From contig NZ_JACHOU010000005.1 in assembly GCF_014206975.1 (NCBI RefSeq), forward strand, positions 237,579 through 301,578: a stretch of 64,000 nucleotides of DNA, given 5' to 3'. Under the pieces are notes generated by a model. It did no database searches, had not been told where the DNA came from, and worked only from the letters and a program-made list of their open reading frames with translations. Positions within the stretch are counted from its first letter, which is position 1; every line of letters starts with the position of its first letter. Origin of the DNA: Aminobacter aganoensis (GTDB lineage: Bacteria; Pseudomonadota; Alphaproteobacteria; Rhizobiales; Rhizobiaceae). A program made the position numbers and the translations under genes. Shown piece after piece: positions 18,620-32,510 of this stretch.

Positions 18620-18988
18620 CTAGCGAGACAACCCGATTGCTTCAGAAATTGCTGTCAAATTCCCCTGAGTGTCTTCGAGAATGGTCATTGGGCCGCAGGG
18701 CTGTTGCACGACCTCGATAACCGGAACGCCGCCTTGGTCGATCTCGGCTCTTAAGCCTACAATGACGTCAGTGGGACCATCCCAGCGATCAGGCATACCA
18801 AAAGTTGAGTTTGTCCAATATGCGGAAATCTTGTTGAATCGATGGGTGGGAGCGTTTGGCAGCACTTCAACGACATCGAAGTGTAGGACAGATCGATATC
18901 TCCTAGGCTTCTCATATCCAGTTACTCGAGCTCGGATGACGATCTCTGCTTCTTTGAAAATTGAGTAGCTGGCAGGCGGAGTGGTCAT
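18620..18988 (-). CDS. hypothetical protein, low GC
   Basis: A 122-residue reading frame that I do not recognise. It contains VIRARVTGYEKPRRYRSVLHF and NKISAYWTNSTFGMPDRWDG, suggesting a mixed beta protein, no signal peptide or membrane helix. Its base composition is unlike its neighbours: 26 of 60 bases are G or C in 18781-18840, against well over 60% around it. It lacks the usual third-position GC bias and sits beside repeats, which points to recent transfer. It could be a degraded remnant. Confidence 0.55.
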   Translation of the reverse strand: MTTPPASYSIFKEAEIVIRARVTGYEKPRRYRSVLHFDVVEVLPNAPTHRFNKISAYWTNSTFGMPDRWDGPTDVIVGLRAEIDQGGVPVIEVVQQPCGPMTILEDTQGNLTAISEAIGLSR

Positions 18989-19170
18989 GCAGGCCTACGC
19001 GAAAGCAGAAGATACAAAAATAATCGCCAAAGCCGCAGAACTATTCATGATTATCTGCTTCAGGAGCATCAAATATTCCCGATTTATCCAATAATTACTT
19101 GTGTCCTTATGTCCTGATTGCGGCCAAGAATTGGCGCCGAAACAGGTAATGGACTCTCGCAGAACGAACA

Positions 19171-19200
19171 GGCCTGCCCGCCCCAGGGGACGGACAGGCC
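19171..19200 (-). terminator. hairpin after the FAD oxidoreductase gene
   Basis: GGCCTGCCCGCCCC (19171-19184) is nearly complementary to GGGGACGGACAGGCC (19186-19200). It lies ten bases past the stop codon on the minus strand but has only a weak T tract. Confidence 0.45.
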
Positions 19201-19210
19201 CTGCGGAGGC

Positions 19211-20593
19211 TTAGGGCCGGATGTTCTGGTTGACCCGGAAGAGATTGGCCGGGTCGTACCGGCGCTTGACCGCGACCAGTCGCTCGTAGTTGGCGCCATA
19301 GGCGGCGCGCACGCGGGCCTCGCCCTCATCGTCCATCATGAAGTTGATATAGGCGCCGCCATGGAGGTTGTGCTTGTGCACCGCGGCCCAATAATCCCCC
19401 GCCCAGCGCCTCAACTCCGGCGCCTTGGCCGGATCCGGGTCGATGCCGGCGATGACCATCGACCAGCGCGCGCGACGCGCGCCCCAGGCGGTGGCACCGG
19501 GAGCCACGTCGTGGACCGCGCCGTCGATGGGATAGAGATGCATCAGCGACAGCTCGCTCGGGCTCTTCGAACCGTGCTCGACATGGGCGGCGATGGCAGC
19601 GTCCGACAGTTCGTCGACATAATCGCCCTTCCAGTACCAGTGCAGTCCCTTGGGCAGCAGCGGGTCGAACAGCCCCTGCAGATCGACGAAGGGCAGCCGC
19701 ATCATGCCGTCCATCAGCGGCTTGGGAAGCGCCTCGCGCACGGGCTGCATCGCCCGCATGCCCTCCTCCTCGGTGCCGTTGTAGCAGCTGATCAGCGCAC
19801 AGATGCGCTTGCCCCAGATCTCGCGCGGGAACGGATCGCAGGACGGCACCGTCTTGATGCCGAAGAACATGCCAAGCTCGCGCGGTGCGTCCGGCAGGAA
19901 GTCGCGATACCAGCGCATGATCTCGGCTGCATGGGCAATGTCGTAAAAGATCGGCCCGGCATAGACATCCTTGGCCGGATGCGCCCGGAACGTGAAGCGG
20001 GTGACCACGCCGAAATTGCCGCCGCCACCGCGCAGCGCCCAGAACAGCTCCGGGTGCTTGTCCACGCTTGCCGTAACCGTGCTGCCGTCGGCGAGCACGA
20101 CGTCGGCGGCAAGCAGGTTGTCGATGGTGAGGCCGTGCTTGCGCGTGAGATAGCCAGTGCCGCCGCCGAGCGTCAGTCCGGCGATGCCGGTGCTGGAAAC
20201 GATGCCGGCGGGCACCGCCAGCCCATGCATGCTGGTGGCGCGGTCGACGTCGCCCTGGGTACAACCGGGCTCGACACGGACCGTTCGCGTGGCGGGGTCG
20301 ACATCGATCCGCTTCATCGGCGACATGTCGATGACCATGCCGCCGTCGCAGCTGCCGAAGCCCGGACCGTTGTGGCCGCCGCCGCGAATGGCGACGAGCA
20401 GATCCCTGTCGCGGGCGTGATTGACGGCCGCCATGACATCGGCGGCGTCGGCGCAGCGGACGATCCAGCGCGGCCGCTTGTCGATCATGGCGTTGTAGAG
20501 CGCACGCGCCTCGTCATAGTCGGGATGGCTTTGGTCGATGAGGCCGGCACGGAGCCGTTCGGGAAAATCGTGCGAAGCAGTTGACTTCAGCAT
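19211..20593 (-). CDS. FAD-linked oxidase, berberine-bridge type
   Basis: A 460-residue PCMH-type FAD enzyme. The FAD-attachment His is in RGGGHNGPGFGSCDGG near residue 80, the second FAD motif is LTLGGGTGYLTRKHGL near residue 135, followed by LRGGGGNFGVVTRFTFRAHP. The BBE C-terminal domain ends with YDPANLFRVNQNIRP, the classic motif. Such enzymes oxidise sugars, alkaloids or aclacinomycin-like compounds; the substrate cannot be read. No signal peptide is evident. The gene stands alone between a low-GC region and apt. Confidence 0.9.
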   Translation of the reverse strand: MLKSTASHDFPERLRAGLIDQSHPDYDEARALYNAMIDKRPRWIVRCADAADVMAAVNHARDRDLLVAIRGGGHNGPGFGSCDGGMVIDMSPMKRIDVDPATRTVRVEPGCTQGDVDRATSMHGLAVPAGIVSSTGIAGLTLGGGTGYLTRKHGLTIDNLLAADVVLADGSTVTASVDKHPELFWALRGGGGNFGVVTRFTFRAHPAKDVYAGPIFYDIAHAAEIMRWYRDFLPDAPRELGMFFGIKTVPSCDPFPREIWGKRICALISCYNGTEEEGMRAMQPVREALPKPLMDGMMRLPFVDLQGLFDPLLPKGLHWYWKGDYVDELSDAAIAAHVEHGSKSPSELSLMHLYPIDGAVHDVAPGATAWGARRARWSMVIAGIDPDPAKAPELRRWAGDYWAAVHKHNLHGGAYINFMMDDEGEARVRAAYGANYERLVAVKRRYDPANLFRVNQNIRP

Positions 20594-20979
20594 GGGAACA
20601 CTCGCGTTTCGGAGCAAGACGCCTCAGCATCGCGGGCAGGAAGTCTTGGGACCTGGCCACGAGGATGTGCGTATCGCCGGTTGAACCTGCCGCGGGCGCG
20701 GCACGTCCTGTCCTACGCCGCCGCCATTTCAGGCGTTTTTCTGAAAAGACTCGGGAATGTTTCGTTTGTTTCAGCGGCAGCCGGCCAAGCGGCAGCGCCA
20801 GGAGCGAGGAAATGCGCTCAGGCAACCAGTGCCATGCCCATGGCTGGAACTCCGCCGCTCGCTGGGCAAGCATCCGGGCCGCGTTTCAGCGGCCCGGAAA
20901 CTGCACGGCGAATGATGGGAAAAAGAAACTGCTGAGGTGTGGGGAAGTTACCCACGCCTCGATAAACAGGAAATGTCCG
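20594..20979. other. intergenic, no gene seen
   Basis: About 386 bases between two minus-strand genes. It should carry the promoter of the FAD oxidase gene. I see no reliable reading frame, hairpin or repeat. Confidence 0.5.
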
Positions 20980-21525
20980 TCAGTGTCCGTCGAAAGCGAC
21001 CAGCGTGCGCACGTCGACGCCGAGCGCTTCGAGCTTCTTGCGGCCGCCGAGGTCGGGCAGGTCGATGACGAAGCAGGCGGCGACGATATCGGCGCCGATC
21101 TGGCGCAGCAGCTTGACCGCGGCTTCGGCGGTGCCGCCGGTGGCGATCAGATCGTCGACGAGGATGACCTTCTCGCCGGGCGCCACCGCGTCCTTGTGCA
21201 TCTCCATCTCGTCGAGGCCGTATTCGAGGCTGTAGGCGATGCGCACGGTCTCGTGCGGCAGCTTGCCCTTCTTGCGGATCGGCACGAAGCCGGCCGACAT
21301 CTGGTGGGCCATGGCACCGCCGAGGATGAAGCCGCGCGCCTCGATGCCGGCGATCTTGTCGATCTTCGAGCCGGCATAGGGATGGACCAGCTCATCGATG
21401 GCGCGGCGGAAGGCGCGCGCATCGCCCAGAAGCGTGGTGATGTCGCGGAACATGACACCAGGCTTGGGATAGTCGGGAATGTTGCGGATCGAAGAAATCA
21501 GCGTCTGTTCGAGGGAATTGCTCAT
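20980..21525 (-). CDS. apt: adenine phosphoribosyltransferase
   Basis: Purine salvage: adenine plus PRPP to AMP. 181 residues. The PRPP-binding loop is [14 protein letters not shown] near residue 118, and [13 protein letters not shown] and [11 protein letters not shown] are the adenine and flexible-loop blocks typical of Apt. The start at 21525 (MSNSLEQTL) has GGAG upstream on the minus strand; the in-frame extension is not conserved-looking. It lies downstream of petC on the same strand but behind a strong terminator, so it is transcribed separately. Confidence 0.97.
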   Translation of the reverse strand: MSNSLEQTLISSIRNIPDYPKPGVMFRDITTLLGDARAFRRAIDELVHPYAGSKIDKIAGIEARGFILGGAMAHQMSAGFVPIRKKGKLPHETVRIAYSLEYGLDEMEMHKDAVAPGEKVILVDDLIATGGTAEAAVKLLRQIGADIVAACFVIDLPDLGGRKKLEALGVDVRTLVAFDGH

Positions 21526-21669
21526 CGGCGAGGGCTCCGTTGACTGCGGCCCGCGCGTCATTTCCAGACACGCAACGGCACTGCAGGGCCTTGAAATCTG
21601 TGCAGGCCAAGGCAGGAAATCCATTCCGGTCAAAGGCCACGAACCGACACTCTTGACGGCTCGGACGGC

Positions 21670-21699
21670 AAAAGAAAAGGGCGCCTTGCGGCGCCCTTT
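21670..21699 (-). terminator. intrinsic terminator of petABC
   Basis: On the minus strand AAAGGGCGCC, loop GCAA, GGCGCCCTTT, then T-rich (TTCTTTT). The stem at 21676-21699 is a perfect ten base pairs and begins 25 bases past the petC stop. Confidence 0.9.
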
Positions 21700-21723
21700 C
21701 GATTTCTTTTGGATCGATTCCGG

Positions 21724-22581
21724 TCAGTGGGCGTTGGCCCAGACCTTGCGCTTGGTGGCGTAGACCAGGCCGGCGAACAGCACCAGGAAGATCATGACCG
21801 CAAAGCCAGTCTGCTTGCGCGTCGCCAGATGCGGCTCGGCGGCCCACATCAGGAACGCCGAGATGTCCCTGGAGTACTGGTCGACGGTCTCGGGCGAGCC
21901 GTCCTCGTAGGTTACCTGGCCGTCCGAGATCGGCTTGGCCATGGCCAGCGACTTGCCGGCAATGAAGTACGGGTTGTAGTGCGTGCCTTCGGCGACTTCC
22001 ATGCCGGCCGGCGGCTGCTCGTCGTAGCCAGTCAGCAGCGCGTGGATATAGTCCGGACCACCTTCGGCATACTGGGTGAAGATGTCGTAGACGAAGGTCG
22101 GGAAGCCGCGGGTGACGCCGCGCGCCTTGGCGATCAGCGAGAAGTCGGGCGGAGCGGCGCCGTTGTTAGCGGCGGCGGCAGCGACTGCATTCGGGAACGG
22201 CGACGGGAAATGGTCGCCAGGCAGCGCCTTGCGGGTGAACATCTCGCCATCGGCGTTGGGGCCGTCCTGCACTTCGTACTCGGCGGCGAAGGCCTTCACC
22301 TGCGCTTCGGAGTAGCCGAGATCCTCGAGCGTGCGGAACGCTACCAGGTTCATCGAGTGGCAGGCCGAGCACACTTCCTTGTAGATCTTCAGGCCGCGCT
22401 GGAGCTGGGCCTTGTCGTAGTTGCCGAACGGGCCGGCGAAGGTCCAGTCCATTTCCTTCGGCGCATGGATCGGGAAGTGCGTCGGCTCGGCAGCGTGGTT
22501 CTCTTCCTGCGCCAGCGCCGCACCGGCGGTGCCGGCGAACAGGAAGCCGATGGCCGCCAGACTGTTGAGAATCTTTTTCAT
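21724..22581 (-). CDS. petC: cytochrome c1 of the bc1 complex
   Basis: The c-type haem subunit of ubiquinol-cytochrome c reductase. Signal peptide MKKILNSLAAIGFLFAGTAG..ALAQ; haem c motif CSACH at residues 71-75; a single C-terminal membrane anchor (TGFAVMIFLVLFAGLVYATK) that fixes the globular domain on the periplasmic side. The distal Met ligand is probably in the MAKPISDGQVTY region near residue 205. 285 residues. It is the last gene of petA-petB-petC, 25 bases after petB, as usual in alphaproteobacteria. Confidence 0.97.
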   Translation of the reverse strand: MKKILNSLAAIGFLFAGTAGAALAQEENHAAEPTHFPIHAPKEMDWTFAGPFGNYDKAQLQRGLKIYKEVCSACHSMNLVAFRTLEDLGYSEAQVKAFAAEYEVQDGPNADGEMFTRKALPGDHFPSPFPNAVAAAAANNGAAPPDFSLIAKARGVTRGFPTFVYDIFTQYAEGGPDYIHALLTGYDEQPPAGMEVAEGTHYNPYFIAGKSLAMAKPISDGQVTYEDGSPETVDQYSRDISAFLMWAAEPHLATRKQTGFAVMIFLVLFAGLVYATKRKVWANAH

Positions 22582-22606
22582 TCCAAAATCCCTCTCAGAT
22601 TCTCGT

Positions 22607-23908
22607 TCAGCCGCGGGTTTCGGGTGCAGCGGTTGCACCGGCCGGATGAGCCGAACCGCCCTTGTTCTTCTCGAGCACCGCTTCGGTGATCGAGTTCGGA
22701 AGGCGGCGCGGCGTCTCGATCAGGCCGAGCACCGGCATGATGATCAGGAAGAACGCGAAGTAGTACAGCGTCGAGATCTGCATCAGCGGGATGTAGAGGC
22801 CTTCCGCAGGCTTCGAGCCGAGCCAGCCGAGGAAGATGGCGTTGATGACGAAGAGCCAGAAGAACAGCTTGTACCACGGACGATAGACGGCCGAGCGGAC
22901 CTTCGAGGTGTCGAGCCACGGCACGACGAACAGCACCGCGATCGAGCCGAACATGGCGAGCACGCCGCCGAGCTTGGAGTCGATCGGTCCGATGTTGAAG
23001 GTGATGGCGCGCAGGATCGCGTAGAACGGCAGATAGTACCATTCCGGAACGATGTGAGCCGGCGTCTTCAGCGAGTCGGCCTGGATGTAGTTGTCGGGGT
23101 GGCCGAGGTAGTTCGGGATGTAGAAGATGAAGTAGGCGAACACGGCCAGGAACACGACCATGGCGAAACCATCCTTGATGGTCGCGTAGGGCGTGAAGGC
23201 GACGGTGTCGGTCTTCGACTTCACTTCGATGCCGGTCGGGTTGGTCTGGCCGACGACATGCAGCGCCCAGACGTGCAGGATGACGACGCCGGCGATCATG
23301 AAGGGCAGCAGGTAGTGCAGCGCAAAGAAGCGGTTCAGCGTCGGATTGTCGACGGCGAAACCACCGAGCAGCAGCTGCTGGACCCATTCGCCGACCAAGG
23401 GAATGGCGGTGAAGAAGCCGGTGATGACGGTGGCGCCCCAGAAGGACATCTGACCCCAGGGCAGGACGTAGCCCATGAAGCCGGTCGCCATCATCAGGAG
23501 GTAGATGATGCAGCCGAGGATCCACAGCAGCTCACGCGGCGCCTTGTAGGAGCCGTAGTAGAGACCGCGCATGATGTGGATGTAGACGGCGATGAAGAAG
23601 AACGATGCACCGTTGGAGTGCATGTAGCGCAAAAGCCAGCCGGAGTTGACGTCGCGCATGATCTTTTCGACCGACTGGAAGGCCAGCGTCGTGTCGTTGG
23701 CGTAGTGCATCGCCAGGACCACGCCGGTGAGGATCTGCGCCACCAGCATGATCGAGAGGATGCCGCCGAAGGTGTAGGCGTAATTCAGGTTACGCGGAAC
23801 CGGGTAGGAGACGAATGAATCGTGCACCAGCCGCGGCAGCGGCATGCGTGCGTCGATCCAGCGGCCAATGCCGGTTTTGGGCGAATAGGTCGAGTGTCCA
23901 CCGCTCAT
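22607..23908 (-). CDS. petB: cytochrome b of the bc1 complex
   Basis: The di-haem, eight-helix quinol-oxidising subunit. 433 residues, long-form bacterial cytochrome b. Visible are the first haem-binding helix ([12 protein letters not shown] region; read here as [11 protein letters not shown]), [16 protein letters not shown], the Qo-site variant near [20 protein letters not shown] and the following PEWY motif ([16 protein letters not shown]). It sits between petA and petC with gaps of 19 and 25 bases. Confidence 0.98.
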   Translation of the reverse strand: MSGGHSTYSPKTGIGRWIDARMPLPRLVHDSFVSYPVPRNLNYAYTFGGILSIMLVAQILTGVVLAMHYANDTTLAFQSVEKIMRDVNSGWLLRYMHSNGASFFFIAVYIHIMRGLYYGSYKAPRELLWILGCIIYLLMMATGFMGYVLPWGQMSFWGATVITGFFTAIPLVGEWVQQLLLGGFAVDNPTLNRFFALHYLLPFMIAGVVILHVWALHVVGQTNPTGIEVKSKTDTVAFTPYATIKDGFAMVVFLAVFAYFIFYIPNYLGHPDNYIQADSLKTPAHIVPEWYYLPFYAILRAITFNIGPIDSKLGGVLAMFGSIAVLFVVPWLDTSKVRSAVYRPWYKLFFWLFVINAIFLGWLGSKPAEGLYIPLMQISTLYYFAFFLIIMPVLGLIETPRRLPNSITEAVLEKNKGGSAHPAGATAAPETRG

Positions 23909-23927
23909 GGAATTAAGTCCCCCTGCC

Positions 23928-24491
23928 TCAGCCTACCCGGATGGTCGTGTCGGAAATAAACTGGAAATTCGGAATATGAAGGTTTTCCGGCGCCGGTCCT
24001 TTGCGGATACGGCCGGCCGTATCGTAGTGCGAGCCGTGGCACGGGCAGAACCAGCCACCGAAATCGCCCTGCTGGCCAAGCGGCACGCAACCCAGATGGG
24101 TGCAGACGCCGACCATGACCATCCAGTTTTCCTTGCCTTCGCCGGCGGTGCGGTCGATGTCGTTGGCAGGCGCGTCGGCAGCGATGTTGGCGTTGCGCGC
24201 GACCGGATCCTTGAGCTCGGCAAGCGGCACTTCCTGTGCGGCCTTGATCTCTTCGGGGGTGCGGTTGCGGATGAACACCGGCTTGCCGCGCCATTTCACC
24301 GTCAGCGACATGCCGGGCGTGACCGACGAGACGTCAACCTCGATCGAGGAAGCGGCAAGCGTCGAGGCGTCCGGGCGCATCTGGTCGATGAAGGGCCAAG
24401 CCAGGGCGCCGGCACCGACCACGCCGGCCATGCCGGTGGCCACATAGAGAAAATCGCGGCGATTGGGCTCGCTCGTATCGGTTGCGCTCAC
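23928..24491 (-). CDS. petA: Rieske iron-sulfur subunit of the bc1 complex
   Basis: Carries the 2Fe-2S cluster that oxidises ubiquinol at the Qo site. The N-terminus has a twin-arginine motif ([13 protein letters not shown]) and one uncleaved membrane helix; the cluster is held by CTHLGC (residues 130-135) and CPCHGSH (149-155). 187 residues. The start is a GTG at 24491 (V read as Met, then [11 protein letters not shown]) with AAGGA upstream; no ATG gives a full-length protein. It is the first gene of the operon. Confidence 0.97.
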   Translation of the reverse strand: MSATDTSEPNRRDFLYVATGMAGVVGAGALAWPFIDQMRPDASTLAASSIEVDVSSVTPGMSLTVKWRGKPVFIRNRTPEEIKAAQEVPLAELKDPVARNANIAADAPANDIDRTAGEGKENWMVMVGVCTHLGCVPLGQQGDFGGWFCPCHGSHYDTAGRIRKGPAPENLHIPNFQFISDTTIRVG

Positions 24492-24813
24492 GGGACCTGA
24501 TCCTTCTGCCTCAATACCACCGGAGGCTGAGCACTTGTCCCCGCTCAACAATGCCAGCCCGACGGCGCATGGCAACCAGGCTAGCGAATTTCCTCCGGCA
24601 TTTGGACTTCGGTTTATGCGTGAAGCCTCTTTTTGTCCAGACGCGACAGGGCACATGGGCAGATTGTCGCGGGGACAACGCAAGGCGGTGGAAAACCGCC
24701 CGGAAAGGGCGGAAATCAGCGGATTTCGGGAGGCCGGGCAGACCTGCGACACAGACGATGCCGGCCTTGGCGCGGCAAGACCCAACTTACGCCGGGAAAC
24801 GACCGTGCGCCGA
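24492..24813. other. intergenic, promoter region of petABC
   Basis: About 320 bases upstream of petA on the minus strand, with an AT-richer centre near 24590-24650. It must contain the petABC promoter, but I cannot pick boxes with confidence and see no gene. Confidence 0.45.
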
Positions 24814-25125
24814 TCAGGCGGCGCCGAGTCGCACCAGCACCTCGCGCGGAATGCCGTAGTCGCGGATGGCGTCGTCATGCTTGCGCAGGCCGCAGAGCTC
24901 GCGCTGGATGAAATAGGCGTAGACGGCGTCCGCCGCAGCCTTGAGCAGGAGGCGCCGCGCGTCACCATCGCCCTGGTGCGCATTGAGCTTGCCGAGCGCC
25001 TCGCCGACCCGGTCGCCGGCGCGGCCGAGCGCTGCCGCCTTCTCCGCCAGGAACTCGTATTCGAGCACGTTGAGCGTCTGCTCGGAGCGGTTGGACAGGA
25101 TGGAGGGCGGGCGGACGGGCGACAT
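24814..25125 (-). CDS. conserved small protein (DUF6665-like)
   Basis: A 103-residue soluble helical protein. [39 protein letters not shown] and [12 protein letters not shown] match what I remember of the small rhizobial family DUF6665; no function is known. It lies nine bases downstream of the first ABC exporter on the same strand and is probably in its transcript. Confidence 0.7.
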   Translation of the reverse strand: MSPVRPPSILSNRSEQTLNVLEYEFLAEKAAALGRAGDRVGEALGKLNAHQGDGDARRLLLKAAADAVYAYFIQRELCGLRKHDDAIRDYGIPREVLVRLGAA

Positions 25126-25134
25126 GGCGCGATC

Positions 25135-27003
<1,869 letters not shown>

Positions 27004-27033
27004 GACGCCCTCCAACTCGTCGAATGCAAAAGC

Positions 27034-27165
27034 TGCCCCTCACCCTTACCCTCTCCCCGTGAAGAACGGGGAGAGGGAGGCGCCAGCGGCGCCGCTTGTC
27101 CTTTCTCCCCGTCCTTCACGGGGAGAAGGTGCCGGCAGGCGGATGAGGGGCGGAGCTTCAAAGCT
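27034..27165. repeat. RIME-like intergenic mosaic repeat
   Basis: Contains two back-to-back hairpins: CTCTCCCCGTGAAGAACGGGGAGAG-like pairs near 27050-27073 and TTCTCCCCGTCCTTCACGGGGAGAA near 27102-27127, with GGTGCCGGCAGGCGGATGAGGGG after it. The same modules recur at 18117-18166 and 60697-60880. It separates exporter genes 1 and 2. Confidence 0.75.
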
Positions 27166-27169
27166 GCCA

Positions 27170-29047
<1,878 letters not shown>

Positions 29048-29224
29048 GAGCACTCTGGGCTATCCCGCGGCAACGACTCGCTATTTTCGGCCCAAACCGC
29101 ATCGGGAGGCAACCGTGGCCTGGCAGGAGAAACGCGCCGCCAAGCCGGGCGAATGTTGGGCGGCGTGTTCACATTGTGATGAGGTGGGTGGGCATCTGTA
29201 GCGCCACGGTAGTCCCCGGGGTTA

Positions 29225-29300
29225 GGGGTGCTACGCAGCAAGTCATGAGCGTAGCACCCCCACCCTTTATCCCTCCCCACAAGGGGGAGGGAGGGCACCA
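29225..29300. repeat. inverted repeat between exporter genes
   Basis: GGGGTGCTACGC at 29225-29236 and GCGTAGCACCCC at 29249-29260 form a perfect twelve-base inverted repeat with a twelve-base loop. A second, C/G-rich hairpin (CCCTCCCC ... GGGGGAGGG) follows to about 29295. Both look like dispersed intergenic repeat modules; no T tract follows. Confidence 0.7.
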
Positions 29301-29318
29301 ACGTCTCGCCTGACGCCC

Positions 29319-31199
29319 CTACTCCGCCGCCTGGCCCTTGGCCTCGACGTCGTTGGCCGCTTCGCCGGCTGCGTCATCGAGCAGGAAGCCGCCCGACTGG
29401 CGCTGCCAGAGCGAGGCGTAGAGCCCACCCTTGGCCACCAGTTCGTCGTGGCTGCCCTGTTCGACGATGCGGCCCTTGTCCATCACCACCAGCCGGTCCA
29501 TCGCCGCGATGGTCGACAGCCGGTGCGCGATGGCGATGACGGTCTTGCCCTCCATCAGCCGGTAGAGGTTTTCCTGGATCGCCGCCTCGACTTCCGAGTC
29601 GAGCGCCGAGGTCGCCTCGTCCAGGATCAGGATCGGCGCGTCCTTGAGCATGACGCGGGCGATCGCGATGCGCTGGCGCTGGCCGCCCGACAGCTTGACG
29701 CCGCGCTCGCCGACATGCGCCTCGAAGCCCTTGCGGCCCTTTGGGTCGGACAGGGTTGAGACGAAGTCGAGCGCTTCGGCGCGGCGAGCCGCCTCGATCA
29801 TCATCGCCTCCGAGGCGTCGGGGCGGCCGTAGAGGATGTTGTCGGCCACCGAGCGGTGCAGCAGCGACGTATCCTGCGTGACCATGCCGATATGCGCGCG
29901 CAGGCTGTCCTGCTGCACGGTCGAGATGTCCTGCCCGTCGATGACGATGCGGCCGCCCTCGATGTCGTAGAAACGCAGCAGCAGGTTGACCAGCGTCGAC
30001 TTGCCGGCACCGGAGCGGCCGACGATGCCGACCTTCTCACCCGGCTTCACGGTGAGGCTGAGATCCTCGATGACGCCTTTCTTCTTGCCGTAGTGGAAAC
30101 GCACGTCGTCGAAGGAGATCTCGCCCTTGTCGACGACGATCTCCCTGGCGTTGGGCTTGTCCTCGACCAGGCGCGGCATCGAGATCGAGCTGATGCCGTC
30201 CTGGACGGTGCCGATGCTTTCGAACAGGCCCGAGACTTCCCACATGATCCACTGCGACATGCCCCACAGGCGCAGCACCAGGCCGAGCACGACGGCGACG
30301 GCGCCGATGGTGACGACCTCGCCGAGCCAGAGCCAGATCGACAGCGCGCCGACGGACAACAGCAGCGTCGAGTTGAGCAGATAGAGCGCGCCGTAGAGCG
30401 AGGTCACCAGCCGCATCGACCGGTAGACCGTGCCCATGAACAGCGACATGCCCTCCCTGGCGAAGGACGCCTCGCGGCGCGAATGCGAGAACAGCTTGAC
30501 CGTCTGGATGTTGGTGTAGCTGTCGACGACACGGCCGGTCATGGTCGAGCGCGCGTCGGCCTGCTCTTCGGCAAGCTTGCCGAGGCGCGGCACGAAATAG
30601 CGCAGCAACAGCACGTAGCAGAGCAGCCAGACGACGAGCGGTGCAGCCAGCCGCAAATCGGCCGAGCCGACGATGATCAGAACGCCGAGGAAATAGACGA
30701 TGACGTAGTTGAGCACGTCGATCAGCTTGACCACGCATTCGCGCACCGCGAGCGCGGTCTGCATCAGCTTGGTGGCGATGCGGCCGGCGAACTCGTCCTG
30801 GTAGAAGCTCATCGACTGCTTGAGCAGGTAGCGGTGCACCTGCCAGCGGATGCGCATCGGATAGTTGCCCATCAGCGTCTGCTGGTTGACCAGCGACTGC
30901 AGCACGACCATGGCCGGCAGGACGACCATGACGATGAAGGCCATGCCGGCGAGCTTCCAGCCTTCGTTCTGCAGGAAGGTTTCGCGGTTCTGGGCCGACA
31001 GCCAGTCGACGATGTTGCCGAGGAAGCCGAACATCCACACTTCGGCAAGCGCGATCAGCGAGGTGAGCACGGCGGCGACGATGATGTAGGGCCAGGCGCC
31101 CTTGGTATAGTGCAGGCAGAATGCCACCAGCGTCCTGGGCGGCTCGACCGGTTCCTCCGACGGGAACGGATTCAGTCTGTTTTCAAACCAGCGGAACAT
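29319..31199 (-). CDS. ABC exporter half-transporter 3
   Basis: A 626-residue exporter with the same build: six helices to about residue 340, Walker A GRSGAGKST near residue 397 (Arg instead of Pro in the second position, unlike its two paralogues), LSGGQRQR, LILDEATSALDSE. It ends RQSGGFLLDDAAGE plus an acidic tail. It is the upstream-most of the three on the minus strand and probably holds the promoter of the cluster in the gap above 31199, though gaps of 265 and 160 bases with repeats between the genes allow separate transcription. Confidence 0.94.
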   Translation of the reverse strand: MFRWFENRLNPFPSEEPVEPPRTLVAFCLHYTKGAWPYIIVAAVLTSLIALAEVWMFGFLGNIVDWLSAQNRETFLQNEGWKLAGMAFIVMVVLPAMVVLQSLVNQQTLMGNYPMRIRWQVHRYLLKQSMSFYQDEFAGRIATKLMQTALAVRECVVKLIDVLNYVIVYFLGVLIIVGSADLRLAAPLVVWLLCYVLLLRYFVPRLGKLAEEQADARSTMTGRVVDSYTNIQTVKLFSHSRREASFAREGMSLFMGTVYRSMRLVTSLYGALYLLNSTLLLSVGALSIWLWLGEVVTIGAVAVVLGLVLRLWGMSQWIMWEVSGLFESIGTVQDGISSISMPRLVEDKPNAREIVVDKGEISFDDVRFHYGKKKGVIEDLSLTVKPGEKVGIVGRSGAGKSTLVNLLLRFYDIEGGRIVIDGQDISTVQQDSLRAHIGMVTQDTSLLHRSVADNILYGRPDASEAMMIEAARRAEALDFVSTLSDPKGRKGFEAHVGERGVKLSGGQRQRIAIARVMLKDAPILILDEATSALDSEVEAAIQENLYRLMEGKTVIAIAHRLSTIAAMDRLVVMDKGRIVEQGSHDELVAKGGLYASLWQRQSGGFLLDDAAGEAANDVEAKGQAAE

Positions 31200-31351
31200 T
31201 TCGGTCTCTCGATTCGGTAGCTGGCACGCGGCGAATTCCGCGTGGACGTATCTTGGGGGCCACGGGCAAGGCCTTGGCGCACCCTGTCCCTGTCACGGAC
31301 TGCGGCGCGAGCCCCCGGAATGTAGGCAACCGCCGGGGATTCGGCGAATCC

Positions 31352-31663
31352 TCAGCGGTTGCCTCCTGACATCGTTCTGGCAGCAGGCCCTGCCGCACCC
31401 GACCGGCCGGCAAGCCGGCCGATCTGGGCAACGATGCGGCCGAACAGCGGCCGGTGGTTCGGGTCGGGCACGACATTGCTCATGTCGACATCGGGCAGCA
31501 TGCCGCGATGCAGCCTTCTCGGCGGCCCCGACGCTTGTGGAACCGCGCCGATCGACAGCGCCCAGGCCTTGCGCCGTGCTTCGGCGAGCTGGCTCGGCCC
31601 CAGGGAATTTGCAGAGTCGCGTTCGTTACGGGCGTCGTGCCCGCTTGGGATATTGGCAAACAT
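31352..31663 (-). CDS. hypothetical protein
   Basis: A possible 103-residue protein, MFANIPSGHDARNERD... with AEARRKAWALSIGA and a basic, Gly/Ala-rich C-terminus. I do not recognise it. AAGGA lies nine bases upstream of the ATG and no competing frame is better. It lies upstream of exporter 3 on the same strand. It may be spurious; the 281 bases from 31664 to the trmL start hold nothing else that I can name. Confidence 0.4.
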   Translation of the reverse strand: MFANIPSGHDARNERDSANSLGPSQLAEARRKAWALSIGAVPQASGPPRRLHRGMLPDVDMSNVVPDPNHRPLFGRIVAQIGRLAGRSGAAGPAARTMSGGNR

Positions 31664-31944
31664 CGGAATTGTCCTTCGAAAACCGGGAAGTGGCTTCTGC
31701 GGACCGCGATGCGAAAATGCCTGGAATGGTCAGGAAAGTCGTCGAACCGGTCCGCCTCAGGCGGTACGTCGCCCACAGAGGGGGCGGTGAATGTCAAAAT
31801 GCATCGTCATGTACCCCTCCATCGGTTCGAGTTGACAATGCCGGCCGTATACGCCCATTCGCGGCGGAATGCCACGGCCTCGTCTTCATTTTTTGCTTTG
31901 GCTCGTCTTGCTGTGGCCTTGCCGCCACAGATTAGGAACTCGAA

Positions 31945-32403
31945 ATGGACGAAAAACTGCGCCTCGCGCTCTACCAGCCGGATATCGCCGGCAACACCGG
32001 CACGATCCTGCGCATGGCCGCCTGCCTCGGCATCGCCATCGACCTGATCGAACCCGCCGGCTTCGACATTTCCGACCGGGCGCTCAAACGCGCCGGCATG
32101 GATTATCTCGAAATGGCGGCCCTGACCCGGCATGTCGATTTCGAGCGCTTCGAGGATTGGCGGCGCGGTGAAGGCCGCCGCCTTGTGCTGATGTCGACCA
32201 AGGCCGCCCTGCCCTATACGGATTTCCGCTTCGAGCCCGGCGACATCGTCATGCTCGGCCGCGAATCGGCCGGCGTGCCCGAGAGGGTCCATGATCTCGC
32301 CTTCCAGCGGCTGATCATCCCGATGCCCGGTGGCGGCCGCAGCCTCAACGTCGCGCTGAGTGCTGCGATGGTCGCCGGCGAGGCGCTGCGCCAGATCGGC
32401 TGA
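31945..32403 (+). CDS. trmL: tRNA (cytidine/uridine-34 2'-O)-methyltransferase TrmL
   Basis: A minimal SPOUT methyltransferase of 152 residues that methylates the ribose of wobble nucleotide 34 in tRNA-Leu isoacceptors. The SAM-binding trefoil-knot motifs are visible: [20 protein letters not shown] at the N-terminus, [20 protein letters not shown] and [19 protein letters not shown]. Length is exactly that of the family. Confidence 0.93.
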   Translation: MDEKLRLALYQPDIAGNTGTILRMAACLGIAIDLIEPAGFDISDRALKRAGMDYLEMAALTRHVDFERFEDWRRGEGRRLVLMSTKAALPYTDFRFEPGDIVMLGRESAGVPERVHDLAFQRLIIPMPGGGRSLNVALSAAMVAGEALRQIG

Positions 32404-32510
32404 CAGGGCCGCTGCAAGCCGCATGGCCGCAGCCTCGAAACTCCACCTGTTTCCAACGCGTCCAGCCATGGTGCATCCTTTCTTGCATGATCAAGGATAC
32501 CCTCGTACAA

